Positions 9,601-17,612 of a DNA stretch of 34,189 nt are shown piece after piece. Source of the stretch: an uncultured Verrucomicrobia subdivision 3 bacterium (GTDB taxonomy: Bacteria; Verrucomicrobiota; Verrucomicrobiia; Limisphaerales; UBA8199); contig CAIWMU010000203.1 in assembly GCA_903913865.1 (NCBI GenBank), forward strand, positions 1 through 34,189. The letters run 5' to 3'. The notes under the pieces were generated by a model. The model saw nothing but the letters and a program-made list of their open reading frames with translations, ran no database searches and had not been told where the DNA came from. The translations under genes and the position numbers were made by a program. Positions within the stretch are counted from its first letter, which is position 1, and each line of letters opens with the position of its first letter.

Positions 9601-9747
9601 CGCGGCGTTGTCAACAGTGGCCTCCTGGAGGAAGCCATTCAGGTCAAATTGTGTGCTGGCGGGAACCTGCCCGCGTGCGGATGTGGCACCCAGCAAAAGG
9701 ACCGGGGCCAGGAGGCTGGCTGTGAATTTTAGTAGTTTACTTCGCAT
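6613..9747 (-). CDS. Large secreted protein with four PKD/K319-like repeats
   Basis: Exported 1,044-residue protein, likely cell-surface or extracellular. Residues 1-26 are a Sec signal (LLAPVLLLGATSARG). Residues about 27-560 form a Gly/Pro-rich domain of no family I recognise, with regions such as NGFLQEATVDNAADN and GRWRFRPPNKVLSMP. Four Ig-like PKD repeats follow at about 564-665, 666-764, 765-860 and 861-955. Each starts like PVANAGTAQTV, has SSDPNG and LTYAWTQTAG in the middle, and ends in a TVTV strand. Repeats 2-4 are close even in DNA sequence. An 85-residue C-terminal domain (FRIRL end) resembles none I know. No catalytic motif is visible, so a scaffold, adhesin or matrix role is inferred. 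It lies 75 bp after the P-domain gene in the same direction and is followed by a strong terminator, so the two are probably co-transcribed. Confidence 0.8.
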   Translation of the reverse strand: MRSKLLKFTASLLAPVLLLGATSARGQVPASTQFDLNGFLQEATVDNAADNLSGGTLQVNGHTVIVPRNVLVLTPAASFTWAQLFQYAPAPYGVPGGAGVTATIPETGMALSDTNGTPSPLTTYELHVVGNRIGNTYIAGMIDISQHGLNGGSGYINYIDYENAEMRVGGVIGNPNTGARVRINDPAVYEVAGQPGVFKGRFSRGQSPDVRFTLDPENPTIRSETGYPMGLPDVLLDPTLVNPATGVFLNPDDPLRPRNNRPLNGNLVFPLLNFVTVGNPLTQWTMRDPAIPAVPGGDETDPNFEAPFRIGDFVTYAGTLVQDGDPSRGPTTGPMPANGTAGTYISAHTIVASLGIYTAPGTSPAYVAIDVTILGVGGVTPLGLGEAAVRTRFEGFTTDASRIVDLFGMDVDCSTGGISDRNWGSIDQDPGAAAGGAVQGRWRFRPPNKVLSMPAAGAFLPATRMVRAVIRGGWTPIGGDPVTGNGLIHGQYQSPILEYLFPENQPGTPVPPNNFDTFPFLARGSGPLPGGLPGEVVGQLSPWPGTPIPPNCGGVLPPPLPPVANAGIPQIKDSQTLVTLDGNSSFDPNGVGLTGYHWTQLSGSNVTLLTPNSVISTFIAPRVQFGQPAIALTFGLVVTSAAGGVSPQSTVTITVNPPATAGTPVANAGTAQTVPSTTAVTLNGSLSSDPNGNLLTYAWTQTAGTAVTLTGANTATPSFTAPTLVPGSPSEVLSFSLTVNNGFNSSLAAITTVTVESTTAQAPVANAGTAQTVASDATVTLNGSTSSDPNGLTLTYAWSQTAGTAVTLASTTSALTTFTAPHVAYNAAAQTLSFRLVVRNGAGLSSTSSVNVAVSPAPLLAPTVTVGAPQTVNSAAAVTLTGTGIDPNIPTQNLTYTWTKTAGPNVTLTGANTPNPTFTAPTVAAGNQPAVITFGLVVRNTGNLVAQATTTVTVNPIADAVTITAVEYRTGKSRLTVNVTDSVISPNLVITLTGPSFPATPMQNLGGGLYQLVLVGVTMPASVTATSQLGGSATAASSTFRIRL
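6880..8060 (-). repeat. Tandem PKD-encoding repeats (four units of about 300 bp)
   Basis: Four consecutive units of roughly 290-310 bp encode the PKD-like domains. Short DNA blocks are nearly identical between units, for example GTCTGGGCCGTTCC followed by GCGTTCGCGAC at about 7433-7457 and 7731-7755. This indicates duplication and probably some later sequence exchange between units. Confidence 0.75.
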
Positions 9748-9822
9748 ATGATTGTCTGTTGTCAGTTAATTTTCTTGGTCGGTGGAATCTGGTCTGGATA
9801 AGGTGATTTGTTGTGGTGAGGT

Positions 9823-10803
9823 TTATTCAATGGACAAGGCCCAACCCCGGGCGATCGTCCCCTGGTTCAGATTTTTATCGTCGAGAACGTAGAGTGTCCA
9901 AACGCCATTTGGCAGGGTGCCGTTGAACACTGAGAGTGATGTGGAGTAAGGGCCCGCCGGAGCCGGAGCGGGGAACGGAACGCGGGTGCCCAGACTGGAG
10001 GGCTTGAACACGCCGTTCTTCAGGGGGACTGTCGCCACAATCGATGCTTTGACACTGTCATCGAAAGTGAGGTGTGTGTTCTTCGTGGCAAGCACCCCTC
10101 CGACATCCGCCATGAACAGACACTTTTGACCCTGCGGCCCGACGAGGAGGCAGGCAATATCGCCGACACTTGTGTGGGTGAGGCCCCTCAATTCAACATT
10201 CACTTTGCTGACCTTTGTGCTGAGATTATTGACAGTGATGGTGTTGGCGTAGGGGACGCCCCGACCGGAGAGGGGAATGCTGATGGGAGCCGCCTTGACG
10301 AACTTCAAAGGCGTACCGCCAAGGTTTACCTGGCTTGCGGTGAGGGGAGCGCTGGTGTAGCCACCCAGACCGTCGAGGGTGATTCGGCTGGCATCCACCA
10401 GTGTGCCGCGGGGGCCGCCATCCCAGACGAGCAGGTCGAACGTGATAATTCCATCCGTGCTGTTGTAGGCAACATCAAAACTCAGGGGAATGGCCACAGA
10501 AGCCGTGGCGGGCGGGGTTGTGCGCCTTGGGGACACACCGATCGCGAGCACGTGGCGTCGGTCGATCAACGTCTGCGCCCAGCTCGGGTCATCAAAATTG
10601 GCGAATGTCCCGTTGGTGAAGGTCTCCGGCGGACTGCTATCCATGTAGATTTCGAGGGTGTCGAAATAATTCGTGGGGGAGGACGGGGGTGTGTAGGAGA
10701 TCCGTTGGAGAAAGGCTGCCCCGAACGAGGAACTGGCCAGTCCGAGAAGGAGGCAGGCACAGGCCAGGTGGATTAGTCGATTTCCAAGCCGCTGTGGTTT
10801 CAT
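9823..10803 (-). CDS. Secreted protein with C-terminal proprotein convertase P-domain
   Basis: Exported protein of 326 residues from the ATG starting MKPQRLGNR; an in-frame ATG 15 bp upstream (MHTSK) is an alternative, and neither has a clear ribosome binding site. The signal peptide runs to about residue 29 (LLLGLASSSFGA). Residues about 35-165 form a beta-rich domain without a known family (YFDTLEIYMDSS, GIITFDLLVWDGGP). Residues about 170-326 match the P/Homo B jelly-roll: IPLSGRGVPYANTITV, LTHTSVGDIACLLVGPQG, LPNGVWTLYVLDD and GTIARGWALSIE at the extreme end. In Verrucomicrobiota such P-domains occur on many secreted proteins with no protease domain attached, as here. It is probably first in an operon with the downstream PKD-repeat gene. 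Confidence 0.8.
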   Translation of the reverse strand: MKPQRLGNRLIHLACACLLLGLASSSFGAAFLQRISYTPPSSPTNYFDTLEIYMDSSPPETFTNGTFANFDDPSWAQTLIDRRHVLAIGVSPRRTTPPATASVAIPLSFDVAYNSTDGIITFDLLVWDGGPRGTLVDASRITLDGLGGYTSAPLTASQVNLGGTPLKFVKAAPISIPLSGRGVPYANTITVNNLSTKVSKVNVELRGLTHTSVGDIACLLVGPQGQKCLFMADVGGVLATKNTHLTFDDSVKASIVATVPLKNGVFKPSSLGTRVPFPAPAPAGPYSTSLSVFNGTLPNGVWTLYVLDDKNLNQGTIARGWALSIE

Positions 10804-10818
10804 TTTCGATGTATGCAT

Positions 10819-11619
10819 TATTTTGGTTCTGATTGATTATTGCTGTGTCATGCCGGGACGCTGGCCCGCGCCGCTGGGTGAAATCTCTGCTTCCGAAAGG
10901 CCGGTGGCTGCACGGCAGCCGATGGTGGACAAGGGAATGGTCGGAATCCCCGGCAGGATCCGGACTGCTGAATCTGACGGAATCCCGGGGCTGTGAGGTG
11001 TTACATACCATCCGCCTTGATTACCCGACCTGTTGTGCCTTGTAAGCATTCGTTACGGCCAAGATCCAACACATGAGCTATCCCAACAATGAGACCTTGG
11101 TCGTACAGCCCCCCCGCCACTGGGGGGGGCATCAGGCAGCCTTCCTGCCACACCAGGCGGCGTGGTCACTTTGTCGCTAATAAGTTGAGGCGGAGCATGT
11201 TGTGACGGGGAACATCACATCCAACGTTGCCCGGAACATGTGGGCTTTGGACCGGGTGCATTCTCCAGAAGGGGCTCTGGATTAACAGGTTGGGTGTTTT
11301 TGTGATGTGGCGGGGGCGGATTGGGGTGCAACGCCCTCTCCGTCTTGCATTGGCAGAATGTGCCCTCGGGGGGATGCCTTGTGAGGATGCTCGCGAGTCG
11401 TAACGGTCCTTCAGCCCGGGCAGGTATTCCAGAGGATTTCCTCCCCGGATGCTATTAACTCTCCAAGTTGCCTGTGAGTGAGTTTGCCTCTCTCCCTCCA
11501 GGGTGTTTTGAGGTGCAAGCGCCCAGCCTCGTAACAAATTGCAATACCGCTTACTTGCCTCGCGATGTTGAAATTTTGATGTTCCTAAACCGGAGGGTGG
11601 GTGGTAGGATGGGTTTCAG
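10819..11619. other. 800-bp gene-free region with GC hairpins
   Basis: No supported gene. Frames at 11166-11537 (minus) and 10833-11045 (plus) are Arg/Pro-rich and without domains. A strong hairpin of seven C (11109-11115) and eight G (11122-11129) with a 6-nt loop is followed directly by a second perfect stem, GGCAG/CTGCC (11135-11139/11145-11149). TGTGA and TCACA form an inverted pair with a 9-bp spacer at 11201-11219. The region separates two divergent transcription units and presumably holds both promoters. Confidence 0.5.
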
Positions 11620-13746
11620 ATGAAAACAAAACCCCTCTCGCTAGCCTTTACTGGCATTCTCACCCTCTTTGGCATCACGGCCGCGCCGGCACAAAATCTG
11701 ATTGTGAACGGTGATTTTACGGCGAACGCTGCGGCGTTCACGACGTTTCCCGGCTACGCAACGCCGAATAGTGCGGTGCCCATATCAGATTGGGCGAATG
11801 GTCTTGGAGGCGGCATGGGAGTGAATGGTGCGACGACCGGGGTTGGAGATGTTTTCGGGCCGGCCAATGCTTGCGGGCAGACCTATGCATTCATCCAGGG
11901 AGGGATCGGGGTGCTGATGCAGAATCTTCCGCCCACCTACCTGCCCAACAAGGCGTATCAGCTGAGCTTTGATGCCGCTGCCAGAGGCGGCAACACGGAT
12001 GTCGCATTCCGGGTCCAGATTGGCGATGCCACCCAGAACCATGTCACGACGCAGGTTGGCCCCGTTGAGTTGATCGGCAACCCGGACTCCTTCGTCCACT
12101 ACAGCTATACGTTCACATCACCGGCCGTTTTCGACGGGGCACCCTCGGTTCAGTTGTATGATCTCACGCCGGGGGATAAAACAATGAACTTTGCCAATGT
12201 CGCCCTCGTTCCATGGCCTGAGGTGCGCACGAACCTGTTGACCGACACCTTCACCACGCCTGACACCTTTGTTCTGGGCGACAATCTGGCAACGCGGGAG
12301 ACTGGCACATTGGCCCCGGTCCCGACGTTCGACAGCGTGCAAGGCAGTTTTAACGACACGATCGAAATCAGTGGCAATGCCCTGAAGTTGTCCCGGCTGG
12401 ACGGCAGCGGGGCATTCGTCATGAGCGCATCGCCCGATGTGAACATCCTTCCCTATGAAGTGAACAGCAGCTTCCGGGTGGCGTGCGATATCAAAGTGCA
12501 GTCCGCCGATCCGATCGCCGACAGCTGGGCCGGGCTTGCGGTGAGGGGTGTTTCGCGATTGATGGGGCCGGCACAGGGGAATTGTTTTTCCATGCTGGTG
12601 CGGCCCGGTGGCGGCTATCAGGTCTTTGACGGTGCGAATTCGATCGGTTTCGGCAGCCTCAACGGGAAAACCAATTATCATGTGGTGATTGATGTCCGGA
12701 ACAACGTCGCCCGCATCCTTGTGAATGATCTGCCGCTGCTTTTTGCGGGTGGCCAATACACCCATACGATCACCAACGCGACATCCGGCAACTACATCAG
12801 CTTCGCGAACCATGCCGGCGCTGCCGAAGCGGTTCCCGCGACTGCCACGTTCGACAATCTGTCTGTTTCCGTGGGTGTGGCGCCGCCGCAACCGTTCGTG
12901 CCCACCACTCCATTGCTGGCCGACAATTTCAACAGCGCTGACTCCGAAAGTCTGAACAACAACCTTCCGGCCCGTCAGAGCGGCATTATCGCGACGCGGG
13001 TCTGGGCCACCTCCCAGCTGAATGGTGCGGCGTTTGCCATCAACAACAACTCGCTTCTGATCACCAACACGGGTGACACCAGCACTACAAACAGTTACGG
13101 GGTGGTTTCGACCGTCAACCTGAGGCCCTACCAGAAGTCGGAAGACTTCCGCGTGCGCGTGAAGATTTCACCTGTGGTGGCGAGTGGGGATAGTTGGGGA
13201 GCGATCGTTGTGGGGCAGTCCGATCCCTCCAAATGGATTCTGGAGGGTGACGGGCTCGGTCTCTTCGTGCGCCCGGATGGGTCGTGGGGGGTGACTGCGG
13301 GTCCCAGCGTGGTGTTCACAGGCAACGTGACGCCTGCGGCGACTTATGATGTGGAGATCAACGTGTCCGGGAATATTGCCACGGCGAGGATCAATGGGCT
13401 GGTCATCGCCTCGGGACAGATTCCTCCATTCCCGAGCAACATCGTTTCGTTGACATCCAACGCAGGGCAATCCAACGGCGGGGCGACCGGGGTTGCGGCC
13501 AGATTCGATGATTTTGAGTTTTCGATTCCGGGGCTGACGCTGCTGAACATGCGGAACGTTGCAGGCACGGCGAGCTTCCAGTTCTATTCCGTGACCGGCC
13601 GCGTGTATGGGCTGGAATACAAGGAGAGCCTGACGGATCCGTGGATCTACGCTCTGGATGTCATCGGCACGGGCGGGTTGCAGACCGTCTCGGGGGCGTT
13701 GCCGTTTCCGAAGGCGTTCTTCCGCCTGAAGACGACCTCACCGTAG
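11620..13746 (+). CDS. Secreted multi-module protein with duplicated concanavalin-like domains
   Basis: Exported protein of 708 residues. Residues 1-24 are a Sec signal (GILTLFGITAAPAQ). Residues about 25-195 begin with NLIVNGDFT, the usual opening of CBM4/CBM9-type jelly-roll modules. Two roughly 210-residue modules follow at about 206-417 and 433-637. They align with each other: LTDTFTTPDTFVLGDNL against LADNFNSADSESLNNNL, SADPIADSWAGLAVRG against ASGDSWGAIVVGQ, and SMLVRPGGGYQVF against GLFVRPDGSWGV. The C-terminal 65 residues form a small domain ending KAFFRLKTTSP, like the end of the next gene product. No catalytic residues are evident, so glycan binding is the most likely role. The following gene starts about 140 bp downstream in the same direction and may be co-transcribed. 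Confidence 0.75.
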   Translation: MKTKPLSLAFTGILTLFGITAAPAQNLIVNGDFTANAAAFTTFPGYATPNSAVPISDWANGLGGGMGVNGATTGVGDVFGPANACGQTYAFIQGGIGVLMQNLPPTYLPNKAYQLSFDAAARGGNTDVAFRVQIGDATQNHVTTQVGPVELIGNPDSFVHYSYTFTSPAVFDGAPSVQLYDLTPGDKTMNFANVALVPWPEVRTNLLTDTFTTPDTFVLGDNLATRETGTLAPVPTFDSVQGSFNDTIEISGNALKLSRLDGSGAFVMSASPDVNILPYEVNSSFRVACDIKVQSADPIADSWAGLAVRGVSRLMGPAQGNCFSMLVRPGGGYQVFDGANSIGFGSLNGKTNYHVVIDVRNNVARILVNDLPLLFAGGQYTHTITNATSGNYISFANHAGAAEAVPATATFDNLSVSVGVAPPQPFVPTTPLLADNFNSADSESLNNNLPARQSGIIATRVWATSQLNGAAFAINNNSLLITNTGDTSTTNSYGVVSTVNLRPYQKSEDFRVRVKISPVVASGDSWGAIVVGQSDPSKWILEGDGLGLFVRPDGSWGVTAGPSVVFTGNVTPAATYDVEINVSGNIATARINGLVIASGQIPPFPSNIVSLTSNAGQSNGGATGVAARFDDFEFSIPGLTLLNMRNVAGTASFQFYSVTGRVYGLEYKESLTDPWIYALDVIGTGGLQTVSGALPFPKAFFRLKTTSP

Positions 13747-13781
13747 GGCAGGTGCGGGGCGGGGGGATGGAACCTGGCTCA

Positions 13782-13805
13782 CACGAAGGCACGAAGACAC
13801 GAAGG
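13782..13805 (+). repeat. Short intergenic tandem repeat, 3 x 8 bp
   Basis: Three consecutive 8-bp units CACGAAGG, CACGAAGA, CACGAAGG lie between the two secreted-protein genes, preceded by GAACCTGGCTCA. Similar words (GAACCTGG at 31306, GGCTCAC at 31323 and CACGAAGG at 31338) recur upstream of the rhamnosidase gene. It looks like a dispersed non-coding repeat; function unknown. Confidence 0.5.
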
Positions 13806-13885
13806 GATGCGCCAGAGGGACGTTTTGCGTGTGGTTTGCTTTACATGCGAATCGGGGTTGCCCCACAATGCGGGCACCATTTGTG

Positions 13886-16800
13886 ATGAATTGCTGCCGA
13901 AAGGTTTTTGATCGTCGTCTGGCTGGCCGGATTGTGTGTGTTTGGGTGGTGCTGGTGTTGATGGGCCGGGCTTTTGGCCAGACACTGCCATCCTTCGATT
14001 TCAGCAAACCCGCGGACACAGCCGGCTGGGGGGCGAGCCATGACATCAGTTCACTTTCCACCACCAGCACGGGGTTGCTGGCGCAGATCAGCGGAGCGGA
14101 TCCCTACACGGTGGGGCCCCGGCGGGATTTCCCAACCAACACCCCACTCTGGCTGAGGCTCAAATTGATCAGCGAGATGGGGGGTGGGGCTCAGGTGTTT
14201 TACTACAGCAACGCACCCGCCGAGGCCTCCTCGGTGAGGTTCGCGGTGCCAGCGGGCCAGTGGACCGAAGGACGGGTCCCGGTTCCGGCATTCGGGGGGG
14301 GCTACCGGATGCGGATCGATCCACCGGGAACCAGTGGGCGGGTCACCTTCGCCTCCCTGGGGTTTGAGGTCCGGACTGCCTTTCCCGACATGGATCTTGG
14401 CACGACGCCCGATTCTACAGAATGGACCGCGCAGCATGATATTGCCTCGCTCACGCCATCCACAAACGGATTGGTGATCTCCATCTCCGGCAGTGATCCC
14501 TACATGGCGGGTCCGGCGCGGGATTATCCTGATGGCAAGCTGCTCTGGCTGCACGTGCGCTTGAAGTCCGATCAGTCGGGAGTGGCCCAGGTGTTTTACT
14601 ACCAATCGGGTCCGACCGAGCAAAACGCGGTGCAATTTTATGTCCCCGCTGGCGGGTGGCATGAGGCCGTGGTGCCGATGCCCGCGCTGGGAGCCGGGTG
14701 GAAGTTGCGCGTGGATCCGCCCGGGACGAGCGGAACCTGCACTCTGGGCCGGATCTGGTTCGATGAGCGCGTGATCCACCCGCCGCCTGTATGGCCAACT
14801 CCGGCACTCCGGCCTATTGCCGGAAATGCGCTCCATCTCAAGAGTGGCGAGTTGGAACTATCCCACAATCCCGATGCCTTGGGCTCATTTCAAGTGAGCT
14901 TTGGAGGGAGGCAGGTTGGCGCGGGAAATCCGGAGGCTTTGCTGGGATATGTTTTCAGCAATCGGGCGAGGTGGCTGCCGTTCGGCACCTCTCCGACCCG
15001 GCCGGTAAGTTCCCAGATCTTCACCAATGGGTTCGGGCTGAGGAATGAATTCACGGACGCGGACGGGGCACGTTGGTTTATCGAACAACGTTTCGCCTCC
15101 AACTCCCCCAACGCCCTCGCGGTGGAAATCCGTGTCGGAACGGATCGTGACCGCTCATTGCTCTACCTGCCCGTATTCACCGTTCTGGCCGGGATGGGGA
15201 GCCATGGCACGAACAAAACCCAGGGGCTTCTCGCGGGCCTCGAGTATTTGGAGAACGAACCGAGCAGTTCTGAACTGGATGCCATCGGGGAGGCCGCCCG
15301 GAGGCTGGTTCCGGATGTGAAGAAGGTGACGGTGCCATTGATGGCCATTTCGGCTGAGAACCATTGCCTCGGGCTGTTCTGGGAGCCGCAACCGGACATC
15401 GCTCCCGTGTTTGATTCCCCGGACCGCCAGTTCAACTCCGGCGGGCACCTCATGGGGCTGCTCTGCCCGGGATCTGATGGCTACAACCGGGATCAGGGCA
15501 GTCTGCTGCCCTATTCACCCCGCGTGTTGCGCTCGAATGAAACCTTCGTTGCCCGCTGCACCATTGTGGGCGGTCAAGGGGCCACGATCATTCCGGCGGT
15601 GCAGCAGTATGTGGCATTGAAGGGGTTGCCGGCGTTGCCCCCGGGGGTGCCCGGTGCCTCCAATTACTTTCTGGCGGCCGCCCATGGGTGGCTGGATTCG
15701 GGGATCCGCTCCAACGGCCTGATCCGCCACGCGGTGTGGCCGGGGTTTGGTCCCCAGCCTGCGGCGGATGCGGCAGTGTGGATGCGGTGGCTGGCGGAAC
15801 ATGTGGGGGATGCGCAGCTGGCGGCCAGCCTGTCGAATGTGGCGGGAACTGTTCTGGCCCAGGTTCCGACGTCGTATTTGAACAGCTATGCGGTGGGCCA
15901 CATCCGGTATCCGCTGCCGGCGCTGGTGTTCGGCGGGGTGCTGCAGAATGCGGCGCAGGCGAGAACGGACGGGGCCGGCATGCTGGGGCAGTTCCAGCCG
16001 GACGGGAGTGTGCTCTACGTTGCTCCTGCCGGCGGGACCGATCTGGGCACCACGCATTATGCGCGGGATGCGAACGGGTTGACGGCGACCGTTTTGAAGG
16101 GGTTGTTTGACCAGGCCCTGTTTTCCGGGGACCGGTCCCTCATGGATGCCGCAGTGGGGCACCTGCGGGAGATGGCCAAATTCCGCCACACGGTGCCGCG
16201 CGGAGCGCAGACGTGGGAGGTGCCGCTGCACACGCCGGACATCATGGCCTCGGCATATCTTCTGCTGGTGAACCTGCGAGGGTATCAACTCACGGGGGAT
16301 CCGGACCTGCTGGAGCAGGCGCGTTATTGGGCGTGGACGGGGGTGCCGTTTGTGTACCTGACCCCGCCCGTGGCGGGTTCCACCGGGCTGTATGCGACGA
16401 TTCCTGTGTTTGGATCCACGGCGTGGGTGGGGCCATGGTTTGGCAGGCCTGTGCAATGGTGCGGGCTGGTTTATGGCGAGGCGTTGTATGAACTGGCGGC
16501 GTTGGATCCCACGGGACCGTGGAGGCAGATTGCCGATGGCATCGCGGCCTCTGGAACCCAGGAGATGTTCCCGCCGACTGACACCATCCGCCAGGGCTGC
16601 CTGCCGGATTTTTACCTGCTGCAGGAACAGGTGAGCGACGGGCCGGCCATCAACCCGGGAACGCTTCAATCGCAGGCCATCCAGTTCCACACCGGGGCGC
16701 GGGCCTACACCTTCCGCCCGGTTCGGGAGCACGGGCTGCTGATCCACGCGCCGGGCGCGCTTGGGGAGGTGGTTCAGGAGCAGGATTCCGTTGCGTTCAC

Positions 16801-17203
16801 GCTTACCAATTGGGCTTCGACGCAAACCCGGGTTTTGATGGGCGGTTTTACCAGCATGCCCGGGGTGGTGCTTGATGGAACCAACGTTCCGATCGTGTTC
16901 CCGCACCAGTTTGATGCGACACACGGACTGCTGGTGCTGGGAGTTCGCGGCACGAACCGGGTGCGGATTCTCCACTCCGCCCTGCCACGGCTGGAGATAA
17001 AGCCTTCCGCAACGAACAGCGCCCTGCAGATCTCCTGGCCTGTGGCGAACACAAATTTCGTGCTCCAGCAAACCACCACGCTGCGGGACACCAACAGCTG
17101 GTTGAACTCAACCACGCGGGTCGTTGTCACCGGTGACCTGCGGGTGGCCACGGAGCCTGGCGCGGCACCCCAGCGCTTCTTCCGCCTCAAGAGCACGCCG
17201 TGA
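13886..17203 (+). CDS. Large secreted protein, tandem beta-sandwiches plus toroid-like domain, unknown family
   Basis: Exported protein of 1,105 residues from ATG 13886, which gives a textbook signal peptide (basic KVFDRRLAGR, hydrophobic IVCVWVVLVLM, then GRAFGQ). The frame stays open up to a GTG at 13829 and an ATG at 13868. Residues about 33-167 and 168-300 are two copies of one beta-sandwich: FDFSKPADTAGW against MDLGTTPDSTEW, AQVFYYSN against AQVFYYQS, and RIDPPGTSG against RVDPPGTSG. The centre (about 310-1000) has a beta-rich opening and then helical segments like those of (alpha/alpha)6 enzymes (HYARDANGLTATVLKGLFDQ, WEVPLHTPDIMASAYLLL, YQLTGDPDLLEQARYWAW). The last 70 residues (LQISWP to RFFRLKSTP) match the end of the preceding gene product. 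I cannot assign a glycosidase or lyase family; carbohydrate action is inferred from architecture and context. Confidence 0.75.
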   Translation: MNCCRKVFDRRLAGRIVCVWVVLVLMGRAFGQTLPSFDFSKPADTAGWGASHDISSLSTTSTGLLAQISGADPYTVGPRRDFPTNTPLWLRLKLISEMGGGAQVFYYSNAPAEASSVRFAVPAGQWTEGRVPVPAFGGGYRMRIDPPGTSGRVTFASLGFEVRTAFPDMDLGTTPDSTEWTAQHDIASLTPSTNGLVISISGSDPYMAGPARDYPDGKLLWLHVRLKSDQSGVAQVFYYQSGPTEQNAVQFYVPAGGWHEAVVPMPALGAGWKLRVDPPGTSGTCTLGRIWFDERVIHPPPVWPTPALRPIAGNALHLKSGELELSHNPDALGSFQVSFGGRQVGAGNPEALLGYVFSNRARWLPFGTSPTRPVSSQIFTNGFGLRNEFTDADGARWFIEQRFASNSPNALAVEIRVGTDRDRSLLYLPVFTVLAGMGSHGTNKTQGLLAGLEYLENEPSSSELDAIGEAARRLVPDVKKVTVPLMAISAENHCLGLFWEPQPDIAPVFDSPDRQFNSGGHLMGLLCPGSDGYNRDQGSLLPYSPRVLRSNETFVARCTIVGGQGATIIPAVQQYVALKGLPALPPGVPGASNYFLAAAHGWLDSGIRSNGLIRHAVWPGFGPQPAADAAVWMRWLAEHVGDAQLAASLSNVAGTVLAQVPTSYLNSYAVGHIRYPLPALVFGGVLQNAAQARTDGAGMLGQFQPDGSVLYVAPAGGTDLGTTHYARDANGLTATVLKGLFDQALFSGDRSLMDAAVGHLREMAKFRHTVPRGAQTWEVPLHTPDIMASAYLLLVNLRGYQLTGDPDLLEQARYWAWTGVPFVYLTPPVAGSTGLYATIPVFGSTAWVGPWFGRPVQWCGLVYGEALYELAALDPTGPWRQIADGIAASGTQEMFPPTDTIRQGCLPDFYLLQEQVSDGPAINPGTLQSQAIQFHTGARAYTFRPVREHGLLIHAPGALGEVVQEQDSVAFTLTNWASTQTRVLMGGFTSMPGVVLDGTNVPIVFPHQFDATHGLLVLGVRGTNRVRILHSALPRLEIKPSATNSALQISWPVANTNFVLQQTTTLRDTNSWLNSTTRVVVTGDLRVATEPGAAPQRFFRLKSTP

Positions 17204-17291
17204 GGGCGGGCGGGGCGGGGTTGGTCGGAGGTTCCGGGTTTTGATCCTGAAACTGACGGGATCCGGGACCGGGATGCATCGGGCCGGTTAT

Positions 17292-17612
17292 TTCGAGGTT
17301 GTATTCGGGATGAGACAGACCGAATATGGTATGGAAAACAATATGGCGCACATTACAACCATAGAGCGTTTGGCCCGGCAGGAAGGCCGGCAGGACGGTA
17401 TCCTGGACTTGCTGGAGGTACGGTTTGGGGAGACTCCGGAAGCCATCCAGGCACAGGTGAGGGGGGTGGCAGCCCCCGCTGAACTGAAGGCGATGCTTTT
17501 GAAGGCGGCAAGGGCGGGCAGTCTGGCAGAGTTTGCAGGAGGTCCCGAGCAGTGTGCAGGGTCGGGATGTGGATTTGGCACTGTCACCGACCAGAAAGGT
17601 CTGAACGGATGA
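17292..17612 (+). pseudogene. Truncated 3' fragment of an Rpn-family gene
   Basis: This stretch encodes only the last part of the protein made by the next gene. EYGMENNMAHITTIERLARQEG matches EYEMKNNMEHITTIERLGRQEG downstream in two blocks, and RFGETPEAIQAQVRGVAAPAELKAML matches RFGEAPEAIRAQVREVVAPAELRAML in the same way. Similarity starts near 17292 and stops after SLAEF at about 17535. The nuclease domain is absent. It carries two 12-bp units (17373-17396) where the intact gene has eight. An ATG at 17310 or 17331 could in principle yield a small protein. A relic of duplication or of a deleted paralogue is most likely. Confidence 0.65.

Noticed and set aside
11201-11219. TGTGA...TCACA as a CRP binding site
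   Set aside because: The spacer is 9 bp rather than the 6 bp of CRP sites, and no CRP-dependent gene is evident.
11166-11537. 123-residue minus-strand frame in the large gap
   Set aside because: No similarity to a known domain, Arg/Pro-rich, no ribosome binding site; kept as gene-free.
15515-17071. 518-residue minus-strand frame
   Set aside because: Arg/His/Pro-rich antisense shadow of the 1,105-residue secreted protein.
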